Source of the DNA: Paulownia fortunei
Taxonomy: Eukaryota > Streptophyta > Magnoliopsida > Lamiales > Paulowniaceae
Assembly: GCA_019321725.1 (NCBI GenBank)
Contig: CM033107.1
Coordinates: forward strand, 26,155,445-26,219,444
DNA: 64,000 nucleotides
Direction of reading: 5' to 3'
The notes beneath the pieces are model-generated. The model was given only the letters and a program-made list of their open reading frames with translations, had not been told where the DNA came from and made no database searches. Positions 40,028 through 52,959 of this stretch are shown here, in pieces. The first letter of the stretch is position 1. Each line of letters starts with the position of its first letter. Position numbers and translations under genes: made by a program.

Positions 40028-42297
40028 TCAGCATTTTGGAAGATCAGCTGGTGGAGGAAGGAGCTTTTGATTGGGAAGCTTTCCATCCAACACAAGCCAT
40101 GCCATCTTCAAGCCCCAGCTCGTGTGAACCTCCAGGTGACAATGCATGAACCAAACACCTAAACCACATGCCATTCATGTTAACAATTTTGTTGAAATGA
40201 CACGATAGAACAAACTTTGTCTCAAATTTATATAAGATAGGATACTTTTACAAACCTGGATTATCAGCCAAGAATCGGATGGCAACCCATCCACCTGAGG
40301 GCACGCCAATGGTGTTCCTCTCAATTGGGTCCACAAGATTGAAGTTTTTCGGGTCGTTATTCGGATCATAGTTGCCGAACCCTTGTCCCACGACAAAGAA
40401 ATTGAATCCATGGAGATGGAGAGGATGGCTCTCAGCCCCAAGAATACTTGTATCCTGCATGACTAACTCCACACTAGTGTTAAAAGGCAAAACCATAAGT
40501 TTTGTCCCATTTCCCACCATAGTGTTGTTTGGAGGATTTCCAGTGTAGTTAAACCAATGGAGCGGGTTGATAGGGAAATCTGGGTTATAAACGCCGCTTG
40601 ATTGGCCTGTGAAATGGGCCTGGAGGAGAGCTGTTGTGGGCTGCACGAAGGATATATTACTGACAGATGCTGCAAATTTGGTGCCATTTGGCCCTTGACA
40701 GGTCTTGTTTTGGTGACAGGGGCTTGTCCCCAATCCTACTGTGAAGAAGAAATGTTTATCTACTTTTTGTGGGACATTAGCAGGGAACTGAGGACTGGCT
40801 AAGCTGCGCAGCTTTTTTGTGAAATTTGTGGCAAATGAAGTGTCATTTAGAGGTGGGAGAACTGGTTTGTAGAGGGGAAGCTTTTTCATTGAGATGACAG
40901 AACGAAGAAATGGGGATTTATATTCTAAAATTCCTGCAACAGTAGAGTTGTCGAAAGTGCCTTGGCCAGTAACATATGGTCTAGCAGTCATGAGGAAAGT
41001 GGCACCTGGGAAGTTTGGTTTTGTCTTGAGAAGAACATTTGTGGTCTGTCCAGGGGTAATGAGAATTGTGTCAGTTTCAAAGGGTTTGACATAAATTGCA
41101 TCAGCATCCACAACTGTAAGACTGTGGTTTGCGATACTAAAGAAAAGCTCGTCATTTAGTGCAGCGTTGATCATGCGAAGGAGATAAGTCTTTCCGGGCT
41201 TAACTCTCAACTTGAATGTATCTGTCAAGAAAGCATGTATATATTATTCAAAAAGTGTAATTTCTCCAATTATATTTTTCCGCAGTTAATGATTGGAAAA
41301 AAGAAAGAAACTTCTGGCATCAAGGCTTGCACCTTTGGCAGAGCAATTGTACAAGGGCCCTGGAAGTCCATTGATGGTATAGGCATCAGAGACATTTGGA
41401 CCTCCACCTGTTTGTAAAGCTTGGCTGATTATGGCTTCAGGATCAGCATTGAACCATTCTCCTGCACACCAAGTAGGATATACTATCTTAATATAAATCA
41501 TACATATAACCTTCAGAATCAACACATGCCTAGGTAAGAATTTTAAGAATTATCTTAAAGGTTGTAACTTGTTTGATGTATCCATTCGTTGTGTACTTAC
41601 CAAATATGATGGGGACTTCCTTGTAGGGTTTCTCGAAAGGGTAAGGCACATTTTTCTTAGGAAGGATAATTAGAGGGCCATAAAGAGTAGACCTAAGCCA
41701 CGATATGTGTGCATGCCAGAAAAGGGTTCCCCGTTGGCCAACCACAGTGAAATTGTACACATAGCTCTGCCCAGTTTGTATGGGACACTGAGTTATATAT
41801 GCAGGCCCATCTGCCCATCCACTGCGAAGTTGCCTAATGCCATGCCTGTCATATTAATTATATTATTAGTTCATCATCATTTTTATATTTCCAAATCAAT
41901 GTAAAAGGAAGAAATTAAAGAGGTAAGAGTAGTTTAATACCAGTGGATGGTAATATTGTTGGGGACATGGTTGGTAACTTTTATAAGTAGGCGGTCACCC
42001 TCTCTTGCTACAACACGAGGTCCAGGAAATTTCCCATTTACGGTGACCATGCTCTTCGTGTGGCATAATCGTGTCACGTTTTGCATCTTGATCTGCAACA
42101 GGTTGAAGAATATGTAATATGAATCAGGAAATGTATACTAAACAAGTAAAAATTAACATACTGCTGCTACATAAATATTACAAGCGTACATTGAACTCGT
42201 AATGTCGGGTGATGGCATCTGCATGCCGAGGAAGCAGGCACAATGCCATGAACGCCACAAACAATCCAGTAGAAACCAGTAATGGAGAGGCACCCAT
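40028..42297 (-). CDS. LAC12: Laccase, LAC12/LAC5-type (copy B)
   Basis: Second secreted laccase, 576 residues in six exons: 42297-42190, 42092-41941, 41845-41601, 41461-41333, 41221-40256, 40158-40028. The signal peptide ([20 protein letters not shown]) precedes AITRHYEFN. Copper sites are all present: [23 protein letters not shown] and [12 protein letters not shown]. The C-terminus DLPKC is shared with copy A. Exons 2-6 (152, 245, 129, 966, 131 bases) match copy A exactly in length, so the two are tandem duplicates, but protein differences are spread throughout, so the duplication is not recent. TATA at about 42403-42411. A miR397-like site lies in exon 5. Confidence 0.95.
41152..41172 (-). 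promoter_or_regulatory. miR397-like target site in laccase B exon 5
   Basis: The plus strand matches miR397a except at miRNA positions 6 and 21. It encodes the same INAALND stretch as in copy A. A mismatch at position 6, inside the seed, may weaken cleavage relative to copy A. Confidence 0.7.
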
Positions 42298-42693
42298 TTT
42301 TGTGTCTTTCTGGTGTGTGATATTGGAAGGTTTTTAAGGGTATTGGACAGATGAGTGAACCTCTTTTTTATTTTGTGGTATTGTTAGAACAAAGCCACTG
42401 AGATTTTATAGGGGGCGTTGAATGGGGTGTTTGGTTGATTAGGTGATGAATATTGAATAATTTAAATGGGTGGAAAATGGAAAAATAATCTTCAAAAAAG
42501 AAATAATAGAGTAAAAAATTGTATTTTTCGGACCAACTGTAGTTGGAAAACAACATTAGAGTGGTGTCAAAGACATTCTAGTTCTGTTTTGACCCCTTCA
42601 CTCTCCCTGTCAAATCTTCCCTTATTCGTGATGCTATGTTTAAGAAACTCAGCAAATGATATTGACCATCACCACCCACCCCCCACCCCCCAC

Positions 42694-42724
<31 letters not shown>

Positions 42725-45038
42725 GGGCTTTCTCTCAACTCTTTGAGATGAAAAAATATGTTTAATAATTGATTTAATTTGCTAAACGATGACATGCATT
42801 TAATAGAAATACTCTATCATGCAATTTTATTTTATTAATTTCCCTACAATGTATAATTATACTCACGTACTAATTAATTAATGGATTGGATTAGTGGAAT
42901 CTGCTAATTTTTGCGCTGACTCTGAATTTTTTAATTATTTAAATTATCCATGAAAATAATGTTGAAGCTTGTGAACAAGAATATACTTGGTGTTAAAGCA
43001 TATCAAAATGTAGGCATGAAGAATTTGTTGTGAAGCCAGACAAGAAGACATATACTAGTGTAACTTTATTATCATATTCATGGATGACACATACGTTGAG
43101 GAGGAATAGTTGAGAAGCTCAAGTTGGTGGCTATGGAGTTGTCACTCGTTAGGTTCCCAAACATACAAGTAATTAAGAACGATACATATAGTTGGACCAT
43201 TTTAAATTTCAAGCAATTTCCTCCCAAGCAATGAAGTCCAATATTTGTTCTTGTTATTGCTACTTTATTTAAAACTTTTAATATAATTTGATGGATTTAG
43301 TGCAGAAATAAAAATACATCCAAATATCATAATCAAAATAAAAGCCCCCCTATTATACTGCATGTTGCATGTAATGCTCAATTTTGAACCAATATTTTTA
43401 TAATTGAATCGATAATTAAATCGATCACGTTATCGATAATGATTTAACCGGTACTACAATCCGTTCAATCGTTGATCTGATTGATTTGATGAAAATTGAT
43501 TATATTATTTTATTATATTATATAAAATTATAATATAATAAACTAATTATTATGTATAAGATAAATAATATAAATAACCAATTAAAAATATATATAGCAA
43601 AGCCCAAAAATCAGATAATTACGTGCATGTAACTTAATACAAAATTTAAAATTTTAAAAAAATATAAAAATAAATAAATAATTCTAACCGATTTATCGAT
43701 TTTTTATCTAAATGATTTTGATGAATTATATCAATTTTTTTATTTTTATGTCTCCAAATAAATTAGATCAACCACTAATTAACAATTGAATCAATGGTTT
43801 CATTCCAATTTTAAAAACATTATTTTGAACCCCTTCAAAAAGTTGCAATGATGGTTGAACGAGTTCTCTTTAGGCTTTATAGGTAAGCATTCATTATAGG
43901 TAAGCATTCAGAAAACTTCATAATTGTGTACAATAACTTTTTGAGAATTTTAGAGTCGGACAACCTACCCGCCCCCCACCCCCCCCAAAAAAAAAAATTG
44001 TAGAAGGAAAAACATCAAGAGTATGGGCTTTGCACAATAATCACAATTTCTTGTCTTGGAATGTAGTACAGCAAAATGTAGATGATTCTATGTAATGAAG
44101 AAAAAAAGTTGGGCAAATTACATATTTCAAAGAATTGGGGTTTAGTAGCTGTGGAATATTCTCAATAATGAGATGAAACTCTTTTAGAAGGGGTTTAGGT
44201 AAGCTTGTAAACAGCTTAAAATATCTTATAACAACATTATAAAGTATTTGATAAAAATTTTAAAAAATAAAAAAATAAAATCCCAAAATAAAGTATTAGA
44301 ATCTCATAATCTCTTATGAGGGAAAAAAAAAAAGAAAAAGGAAGTTCTTAACTTATTTTTAGACCTTCATAAGCTAGTTAGTTCTTAACATTTTAATCAC
44401 CAAACTGTTATTATATCATCCAATATAATTTATGATCTTATTTTTATTCAAATATTTCAAGAATTTATTTAATATAAAATATAATATCTTATAAGGCTCA
44501 AAATTTTTTTATAAAATATTTGATTTATAAAAAATTTAATAAATTTAGCCAAAGCTCTGTTAGTCTGAATTTGTAATAATAGCTCTCTTCCTCAAACTGT
44601 AACTGAACAGGCTTTAAAAATATTCCAATCAAAATTCATAAAAGTAGCAGCAGAGCAAGAATGGGCTGGACATCTCGTCAAGCAAGGGCATGCCTTTGGA
44701 GGGTGCAAATTGAAATTTCATACTATCTGAAAGATATTATTTTAATAAACTCAAAAATTATTGAATATATTTTAATTATATTTAAAATAAAATACTAACA
44801 TTATCATTATAATTATTAAATATATATTACAATTATATTTAAAATAAAATACTAATATTATCATTATAATTTAATAATTCACAAAGTCAAGTAGATGACA
44901 TCTCATATTCTGCCAAACTGAACATAGATTATATATTAAGTTATTTTCATCATATTTTTGATCATATGGCATAATTACTCTCATCACATTGCAGCCATCT
45001 TTTGGACCAACCAAAATAATTAAAATTTACACACATTT
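42298..45038. other. Laccase B promoter and AT-rich spacer
   Basis: Contains ACCAACT at 42532-42538, which fits the SMRE/AC-element consensus of secondary-wall MYBs (single copy, weak). A C-rich block followed by a long A-run lies at 42675-42724. Short direct repeats lie at 43877-43911 (TATAGGTAAGCATTCA twice) and 44772-44878. No gene is recognised. Confidence 0.5.
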
Positions 45039-45639
45039 CTATTTGTCAATCTGGTTGAGCTTCCCAAGACCATTGCAACGGGCACATACGATTTGAACCT
45101 CATCTTTCCTTGCCGCATTTGCCCTCAACGTCGACCCTGATTTTCTCACAAATCCTGCTCCATCACATTCTGGGCACCTAAACAAACCACCAATTTGTTC
45201 CATCAATTCTCCATTATTTCATGGATTAATTATTTTTCTCTTCAGGTAAATCCACAATTTTGTGTAGTATAAAATTATAAAACACTAATAATATTAATAA
45301 TATAAGTAATAGAAGATCTCTGCCACACTAAGTATACACGTATGAGAAAAATTGCTAAGAAATAACAGAGCGTAGAATTTCTTACAGGTCCTTGCGAGAG
45401 AAGAGGAGAGGGAAAGCAGTTCCAAGAAACGCCACAGCGGCGGCTCCGGCGATCAGATAGGTTGTTCCGTCGGCTGAAACATCACCGGCGGCTGCTACCA
45501 CCGTCAGGGGCCTTCTCTCTTTGTTTTTCTGTGAAGAAAGTTTTGAGCCCAATGATGTAGCATTAGAGCTGAGAGATGGTATGGGTTGGTTGACTGATTT
45601 TGGAGAAAACACAGCCTGCATAAATCCAACGGATGCCAT
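45039..45639 (-). CDS. FIP: FIP-like thylakoid zinc-finger protein (FtsH5-interacting protein)
   Basis: Small plastid protein of 130 residues in two exons (45639-45386 and 45177-45039). It starts MASVGFMQAVFSPK, a transit-peptide-like leader rich in Ser. One hydrophobic segment, TYLIAGAAAVAFLGTAFPLL, would span the thylakoid membrane. The second exon encodes two DnaJ-type zinc-knuckle pairs, CPECDGAGF and CARCNGLGK, separated by about 25 residues. The Arabidopsis homologue (about At5g02160, from memory) interacts with the FtsH5 protease. The upstream in-frame reading to 45723 has no ATG that improves the leader. The gene is divergent from FES1 with about 980 bases between starts. Confidence 0.9.
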
Positions 45640-46619
45640 TTGAGAGATTCTGTGGTGTGATTCTTTGTTTGGTTTCTTGAATATGAAGTGACACTTATTG
45701 ACAGAGATTTTGTAGAAGTCCACACATTTAGATGTTTGTAGCCAGATACTCTGGATAAGGTATCATGGCTCAAAATTTCTTGTGATTTCATTGGATAAAG
45801 GTGGCTCCACTTTGATGGCTTGTTGGTGTAACTCCGGAATAATCAAATTTAAAATTATATGAAAATGATTATTATAAGAAAAGTATAATTACAATTATAT
45901 TTATTTTAATCCAAATTAAAATTTTCCAACTTCTCAAATCTCAGCTTCTATCTATGGATTATATTATACCACTCAATTTCTTTGGTCAAATTATTGCTAA
46001 TTTCCAAATTCTCTCTTTTTCTTTTCTTTTGTTCAATCCATTTATTTTCAAGATTGAAAATATGAGCGTATGTTCATATTGAAGGACAATGTTGTTGATG
46101 AAAATTTATAGTTGCAAATTCATTTTCAAATAATATTGAGTTTCTTAGAAGAATTAAAATAATGGATATTAAATTCTTAGCAACATTCTTTTATATACTG
46201 AGTTAAACTCCATGGATTTGAAAATAATTCGAAATCTTAAACATTCTTCAAATCTAAATTTTTTGGATATTATTTAAAATTTGTGTGTCATCATATTAAA
46301 AAGGCCCAAAGACCAATTGTTCTATTCGTAAGGCCCAAAGACTAGTCCACTTTTCTTTTCTGACTTTTGCCGGTGGTCTTGTAAAACTTTCTCGCCGTTC
46401 AAGTTGAGTGTAAGTTCGTAACGGGTAATACAATCTCGATTCTATAAGTAATTCAAGAAACCCCTCCAGAAATTTCTCTGCCGAACATATAAATAAGTAG
46501 AGTCTCCATCAAAATCTTTTCTTAAATTTATTTCTTGCAAAAGGATAATTGTTGGCACTTTATCTTCATATCTTTCTTCCAAAATTATTAATCTTTACAG
46601 TTTCTTGATTTATTAAGAA
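45640..46619. promoter_or_regulatory. Bidirectional promoter region between FIP and FES1
   Basis: Both genes start outward from this 980-base region. Two copies of AAGGCCCAAAGAC (46301-46313 and 46330-46342) give GGCCCA site-II motifs. Heat-shock-like elements and a TATA box lie near the FES1 side. AT-rich DNA elsewhere. Confidence 0.6.
46451..46497 (+). promoter_or_regulatory. FES1A: Heat-shock-like elements and TATA box of FES1
   Basis: TTCAAGAA (46452-46459) and GAAATTTC (46469-46476) are two inverted nGAAn pairs of the HSF-binding type, followed by CATATAAATAAG (46486-46497), a TATA box. The pairs are 12 bases apart, not in perfect 5-base register, so they would be two dimeric sites rather than one long element. 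Confidence 0.55.
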
Positions 46620-49600
46620 ATGGCAAAGGATGGTCCCAATTGGGAAGGCTTGCTTAAGTGGAGTCTCTCTCACTCTGATGGTACTGATTCTTCCCGTACT
46701 TTAAGGTACAATCCATTTTTTCCCTGGCTATGATAGTTTCTTTCTTGATTTAGATTGCTGAGAATCAAGTCTTGAAAAAAGAATTTGATGGGTTAAGGGT
46801 TGGTGTAAAAATGTCAGTTCGTGGAATTATGATTGGTTTTTGAACGGTATATTGGATAAGATAGGCCACGTACCTTACTGTTTTTGGTCTTATGAAATAA
46901 GTAATTGTTTCAAGAGAGAAAGCTTATGGCTTGTTGCATAATTTTGTGGGTTCAGTGAAGAAGATAGAAGATGGTTTATGGAGGCAATGCAAGCGCAGTC
47001 GGTTGATGTTATTAAACGAATGAAAGAGATAACAATTGTTATGCAGGCCCCAGAGCATGTTTTGGAGTCTCAGGGGGTAACTCCTCAAGATATTGAAGGT
47101 ATTTGTAGATGAACATTTTTGCATCTGTAGTTCTGCGGGGAGGCTAATTGTTTGTTCTTGTGTAAATATTGAATTTTCCATTATCTTTGCGTGCTTGCAG
47201 ATATGTTGGATGAGCTACAAGAGCATGTGGAGTCTATTGACATGGCCAATGGTGAGTTTCGTACTTATATTTTCTGTTTATGGATTATTTGGTGATGTTA
47301 TGGAAGAATAAAGACCAGATAAAGTAGATGGTTTATTGTCTTGTTAAAATACATTTTTATGTAGTTTGCGAACTGGATGTAGATCAACTTTCACCTGCAC
47401 AAAAATGAGTTTCATTGGCACAATGCCATCCATTTTGATAGAATCTACATTATGATCACCACAGTGGTTACTGTTTTTTGTAATCTTTTATGGCATTTAA
47501 CATTCTAAATTTGGTTAAGAAGCCTTTTTCTCTTTCGTCTGAACCTTTATTGATTGTACTTCTGTTGAACTAAAATAGGGTAGATGTTGTGGATCAAGAT
47601 AAGTTTGTTCTATCATGTTAGTATTTCTAGCACATGACAGTCTGTTTCATTAAGTAGTGAATTAGTACATATCAGAACTGCCCCTTTAGTGATATAAGAA
47701 CTTTGGTCATTGATTGACTTAATATTCTCTTAAAAGCACTTTGCTTTGGCGGTGTTCTTAGTTTGTCTTCTCTTCTTCGATATCCATTGCCACATCACTA
47801 AATACTAGTTTCCCAGAAGGTGAGTTCTACTTTGAAGCATTAGTTTATTGATGGGGCAAGTTACAAGGTCTTAAGATTGCAAAGGCCCACCCAGTAATCT
47901 GCGCAGTCTTCTTCGGAACTTAACTTAGAACGCTGTAGCTAATAGCTCAAAAAATACTTTAGGTTTCTAGTTTAAATGGAGCCTTATTCAGGAATACTGC
48001 GTAGTCTTCTTCTGACTTGCAATTGTTTATGTTATATGTTAGCAATTTTCCCCACTTTTCAAGTTTAAATGGAGCCTTATTCAGGAATAGAGTTCTTTGT
48101 TTTATAAGTATAGTTGGAAATCACTATTTCACAATGGCTTAATTGAGTTTGCATAATGCAGAAAGTGCCTCTAAAATGGCCATCACCAAGGATGACCCTA
48201 CATAAGAAAGTTCTTGTCCGAGTAATTTCAAGCTAAACGAAATATAATTGTTGTAAAGTGCCACTTGCCAACAGAAGTAAAACTTTTATTAAATGTCCAC
48301 TACTTAATGTGGATGCTTAAAGATTTCATCATATGGGTTCTTTTCCAGATCTTTATTCTATTGGTGGCCTGGTTCCTCTCCTTGGCTACCTGAAGAATTC
48401 CCATGCTAATATCAGGGCAAAGGCTGCCGAAGTCGTTAGCACAATTGTTCAGAACAACCCAAGGAGTCAACAGTTGGTCATGGAAAGTAATGGCCTTGAA
48501 CCGCTTCTGTCAAATTTTACTTCAGATCCTGATGTTATAGTTCGTACGAAAGCACTTGGTGCAATCTCATGTAAGCATCTGGGGGTAGTGCTAGTTTAGT
48601 TTTCCACTTCCTTTTGGGGCTCCTTTCTAGTAATCCACTCATGCTATCATGGTACATCTAGCATTCCAATCTTTTGCTTTCTGTCTGCTATATTTTCAGC
48701 TCTAATCAGGCATAACAAGCCTGGAATTGCTGCATTCCGCCTGGCTAATGGTTATGCAGCTCTAAGAGATGCTTTGGGTTCCGAGAATGTGAGATTTCAG
48801 AGGTAACTGTTTGAGTCTTGTAAAGATTTAATATCCCCTTCTTGTTTGTGACACATAATTTTTTTTTTCTGTAAGTGTTTTTCCCTGGGCGTTCTCCGGC
48901 TTCTAGTGGAAGGAAAACAAATTGATTTCTGAATTTAATTGTAAATAAAAGAAACAATGGGCCTTGCTTCTAGTTTTTAGCTTTTGTCCACTGATTTCTT
49001 TCGGCAACAAGCTATAAGAAACTGAGCTGAAGTGCAATTTTAGCTTTTTGATCCTAAAACTAGAAGCTGCTTGCAATGAGCATTCATGAGCAGGCTAATT
49101 TATTTCCTTTTTTTCAACTTCTGCATTAATTTCTTCAGTCTCAAATTGTCCGAATGGATAAATTGCAGGAAAGCGCTTAACTTGATCCGTTATTTACTGC
49201 ATGAGAATCGTTCAGACTGTGGTATTGTGACTGAGCTTGGATTCCCTCGCATTTTGATGCACCTGGCATCAAGCGAGGATGTTGAGGTACGTGAAGCTGC
49301 ACTTAGTGGACTTCTTGAGCTAGCTCGAGACAGGTCGGGCAAGCCCGATGGTAGTTCAAGTGAAGAAAATGATAAACTGAAGGAAATTCTACGAGAAAGA
49401 ATTAAAGGAATCAGTGAGATGTCTGCTGAAGATCTAGGAGCTGCCAGAGAGGAAAGGCATCTTGTGGACTGTCTTTGGAACACCTGCTTTAATGAGCCAT
49501 CTTCTCTTCATGAGAAGGGACTTCTTGTTCTCCCAGGAGAAGATGCACCCCCTCCCGATGTTGCCAGCCAGCATTTTCAACCACCTCTCAGAGCATGGGC

Positions 49601-49694
49601 TGCAAATCGAAATGCTGACACAAAACCACGTGGTGAAAAGAAGGAAACTCCATTACTATTAGGTCCTGGGCCCTCGACTGACAATGCATCCTAA
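46620..49694 (+). CDS. FES1A: Hsp70 nucleotide-exchange factor FES1 (HspBP1/Fes1 family)
   Basis: Cytosolic armadillo-type cochaperone that releases nucleotide from Hsp70 and prevents degradation of Hsp70. Six exons: 46620-46705, 46956-47098, 47201-47251, 48349-48570, 48700-48802, 49169-49694; 376 residues. The N-terminus MAKDGPNWEGLLKWSLSHSD is the Fes1 N-terminal signature (DGPNWEGLLKWS). The all-helical Fes1 domain with ARM repeats follows: DLYSIGGLVPLLGYL, NIRAKAAEVVSTIVQNNP, SLIRHNKPGIAAF. The C-terminus is Pro/Asn rich and includes LPGEDAPPPDVASQHFQPPL. No signal peptide or break is seen. Predicted heat-inducible, given the promoter. Confidence 0.95.
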
Positions 49695-50543
49695 AGCAGG
49701 CGCCTGAGTGGGTGAGCAGAGATATCCTCGCACTTAATGGTGTTAGTCTATTTTGTAGAAATGTTTTGTGTGATTTTGTGCTACCATCGTTTAATAAATT
49801 AACTGAAGCTTTTGTGCCATCTTCCCTGTGCTTCTCTCTATGCAAATGCAGCTTTTTTTACACAAGGTTTTCATTTTTATGCGTGGAAGGATTTTTTTCG
49901 AGTTGGAGCTCATTTAATATCTGTTATGTTGGATCTTTCCATGCTAAGTCCCATTTAGTTGATGATCCATCTCGAGGAAGAAAATACGTTGACCTAATCT
50001 GGAGTTATATTCTATGGCATTGACATGAATGTAGACAATGCATTACACCCCAAAACGGACTGGGGAATAGAGCACTAGAAAACTTGGTTGGTTTTCTTTA
50101 CATTGACAGAACTATGATAAGCGTAGGTTTTTCTTTGCGCTGCTCTCATAGTAAATGTTGTTTTGCTGTTGGTTTTTCTTTGTGCTGCTCGTATAGTGAA
50201 TGGTTCGCTGATATTATTAAGTTGCAAGTGGTAATAATAAGCATGAGCTCTCGATCAAAGATGTATGAGAAAATAATGAAGACTTAAAGTTTGGCGCATC
50301 AAAGTGATCTTAATCCATCAGTCAATTATCTTATGCAACTTATGCTGCAACACTGTGTTGCTATTGTAGCTAGTCGGCTGGCTAAAATCTTCCCCCCTTT
50401 TCTGATGGACAAAACCTCATTACAAGAGCTACTACATGAGATGGGCCATCTGCGTTTCTAATACAATACTATGACAACACATTTCACCTTGTGCTAATTT
50501 AATACTATGATCAAGCGATGGATTCTTGAACTTGATGTCATCT
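49695..50543. other. Convergent 3' regions of FES1 and TLP
   Basis: The FES1 3' UTR (plus) and TLP 3' UTR (minus) meet here. TAGTGAATG/TAGTAAATG and GGTTTTTCTTTG occur twice near 50128-50200, a small imperfect repeat. No extra gene is called. Confidence 0.55.
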
Positions 50544-51388
50544 TCATTTTGGAGGGCAGAAAGTGATTAAATATCGTGAAGCCCTGCACTTGTTGAGGCT
50601 GGAAGAATCATCAAAGGCGTAACTATAGGCTTTTGGACAAATTGCCTTGAACAGATGAGCAAAAAGTGTAGGCTTGCACGTTTTGGGATTTGAATACTCC
50701 CCTGTGCAGCAATACTTAGCTGATTGCATAGCCAAGCACGCGCTCTTGCACCCTACCACTCTGCCTCCTACCCTAACCTCCAATGCTGAAGGGCAACATA
50801 TGTTTAAATCAACCTCACACGACGCTACACCACAGCCAATTCCTCCCCCAACAGGCTTCATTGAAACAGGCAAGTTGAAGCCATCAACTAAACTCACATC
50901 ATAAAAGTGCAGGGGTGAAGTTGATGTTCCTAATGTCATTTCCACCACCGTTGCTGGTGGCACGCCACCCAATCCCTGGCAGTGCAATAGGCCAGAACAG
51001 TCTCCGGTGGCACATGAGCCCTTCCCGTTCGCATCAAAGTTGCAGTTTTGCCTTCCCCATATTCTGCCGGACCACTTCTCAGGCACATCAATGACAACTT
51101 CTTGGCCACTGCTTAGTAGAAAGCCTCCATCTTTCGGTGTCTGCTGGCCGGCGCTGCCTAGGATTCCAGGCCATATGCTCTCGTTACAGTTGTTTACTAG
51201 GATGAGTTGATGTCTAATGCCATCTGCAAAAAAACAAATAAATAAATCAAATAACTAATCAAGATTTCGACCAAAGAACGTGAGACAATGGCAAGCAAAA
51301 TCCAGCAGAAAAATGAAACCGTACTTGTGCTGGTGAGAGACAGGAGCATGCAGAGTGTGGTGGAGAACAGAAATGTGAGAATATGCAT
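50544..51388 (-). CDS. Thaumatin-like protein (PR-5 family)
   Basis: Secreted cysteine-rich protein of 247 residues in two exons (51388-51325 and 51223-50544). A signal peptide ([20 protein letters not shown]) comes first. The thaumatin signature is visible as [12 protein letters not shown], and Cys residues are spread as in the eight-disulphide fold ([10 protein letters not shown] near the N-terminus, ICCPS, KSACLA, YCCTGEY, and FCPPK at the end). The intron after the signal peptide is typical of the family. Members resemble PR-5 and many bind or degrade beta-glucans; antifungal role is not shown by sequence. Conserved neighbour of FES1 and OHP1 in Arabidopsis as I recall (about At5g02140). 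Confidence 0.93.
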
Positions 51389-52959
51389 TTTAGTTTTGAA
51401 GCACAAATTCAGTAGTGCAAATGAAAACTAAACTGGTTTTGATATGTTCTGCTGCTGGATGGTGTCTAAATTATATACATATTGCCGTATTTAAAACCTC
51501 TTGTGGGGGCTACTCCCATTTAGGGGCTCAGCACCAAATTTCGATTTCTCTCTCTCTTTTTTTTTCCTCACTTTTTCTTTTCACACACAAAGGGTATATG
51601 CATTGCTTCTAACGAAGGATTAGTACTAATTAATATGCCATGTTTATGTTTCTTTGATATGTATACGCCATTTCACATGGTTGCAGAACATGCCCCTATA
51701 GTTTCTGTCTACTTTAGATCTTGTGCTTGCATATTACAAATACAGGATAAGTATATATAATTTATGGAGCAAATATATATTCAGAAATTCTTTTGTACAG
51801 TTGTCATGCATTTTATAATGTGCAATAAGAGAAATTGAACAAAGTATTCGGATTGGTTGGAACCGAGTGAAGAGTAGGCCAAGATTTGGATACATTTTGT
51901 CCATTCCTTTCTTCTAGTTTAAACAAGTGCGAAAACTTATTTCATCATACATTAGATATAACACATGTTAAGGCCAATAGATTAGAGATCATAATAAAAA
52001 AGAAAGGCAATTCCGGATTTTTTGTTGCTTTTCTGATAACATATAACACAAGCAATCTTCACGAACATGCAAAGGCAAAAAAAGGTATTAAGGACCATAT
52101 TTAATTTTGGTCCTATCTTTACAATCCTTGTGCTGCAAGATATCTTTCTTCTAATGGTGGGGGCAGAAAGTAGCGTACTCTTATTCTCTTTCTAGGCTTT
52201 AACACTCTACTGAAAGCACTTGAATATCAGAGCCTTCCTCCAAGTGCCAGTCATTGATGCTCCAATTTCCAGGGTCGTGTAGTTCCCTATCTGTCACCCT
52301 TTTCTGTTGATGGTAGGAGCATCAGAAGCAATTTTCTTGAGGCAACATTAGTTGGATTTAAGTAATTAATATTCACCATAACAGTCCGAGGTCTTAATGT
52401 ATCAAGGGAGATGACGAAAGGTAAAGGATTAGCCCGTGAAACATAACATTTTCCAGGAAGTAAAACTGTTCAAGATCCTAACAAGCTTTCAGTACTAGAT
52501 ATTTTCGCTAGTCAGCTATCAAATACTGTTCTGATAGATGTTGAAAGAAGACTAATTATGCTTGGTTGATGGATTATTTTTTAGCACTTTTGCCCTTCAG
52601 ATTATCACAAAGTTTGGCTCATTTGTCTCTCTAAGCAAACTCTAGCTGATGTTAATGTTAGAAATCTAACACATAAGGCATGAAATTATTAGTACAATTC
52701 AGCATTTTGTCAACCCATGATGGAGAACAAAAAAATTGACATGGGGTTTTGCAATGTCAAGTCGCCAAGTGCTTCTCATATTTAACACCATGGAAAAAAT
52801 AATCTTCCAAGGGAAATAAAAAGTAAAAACAGCAGAATAAACAAGATTGTATCAGCTGGCAATACCATAATTTTTTTTTCTTTTTTAACGAGTTTAATTC
52901 TTTACAAACCCCAAACTTAATACAATGTCCAATTCTATGCTGCTGCTCATAGCTCATGT
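51389..52959. other. TLP promoter and spacer to OHP1
   Basis: A TATA-like TATATAATTTAG is read on the minus strand at about 51465-51476. Other DNA is AT-rich without coding signal; the OHP1 3' UTR lies at the right end. Confidence 0.5.
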
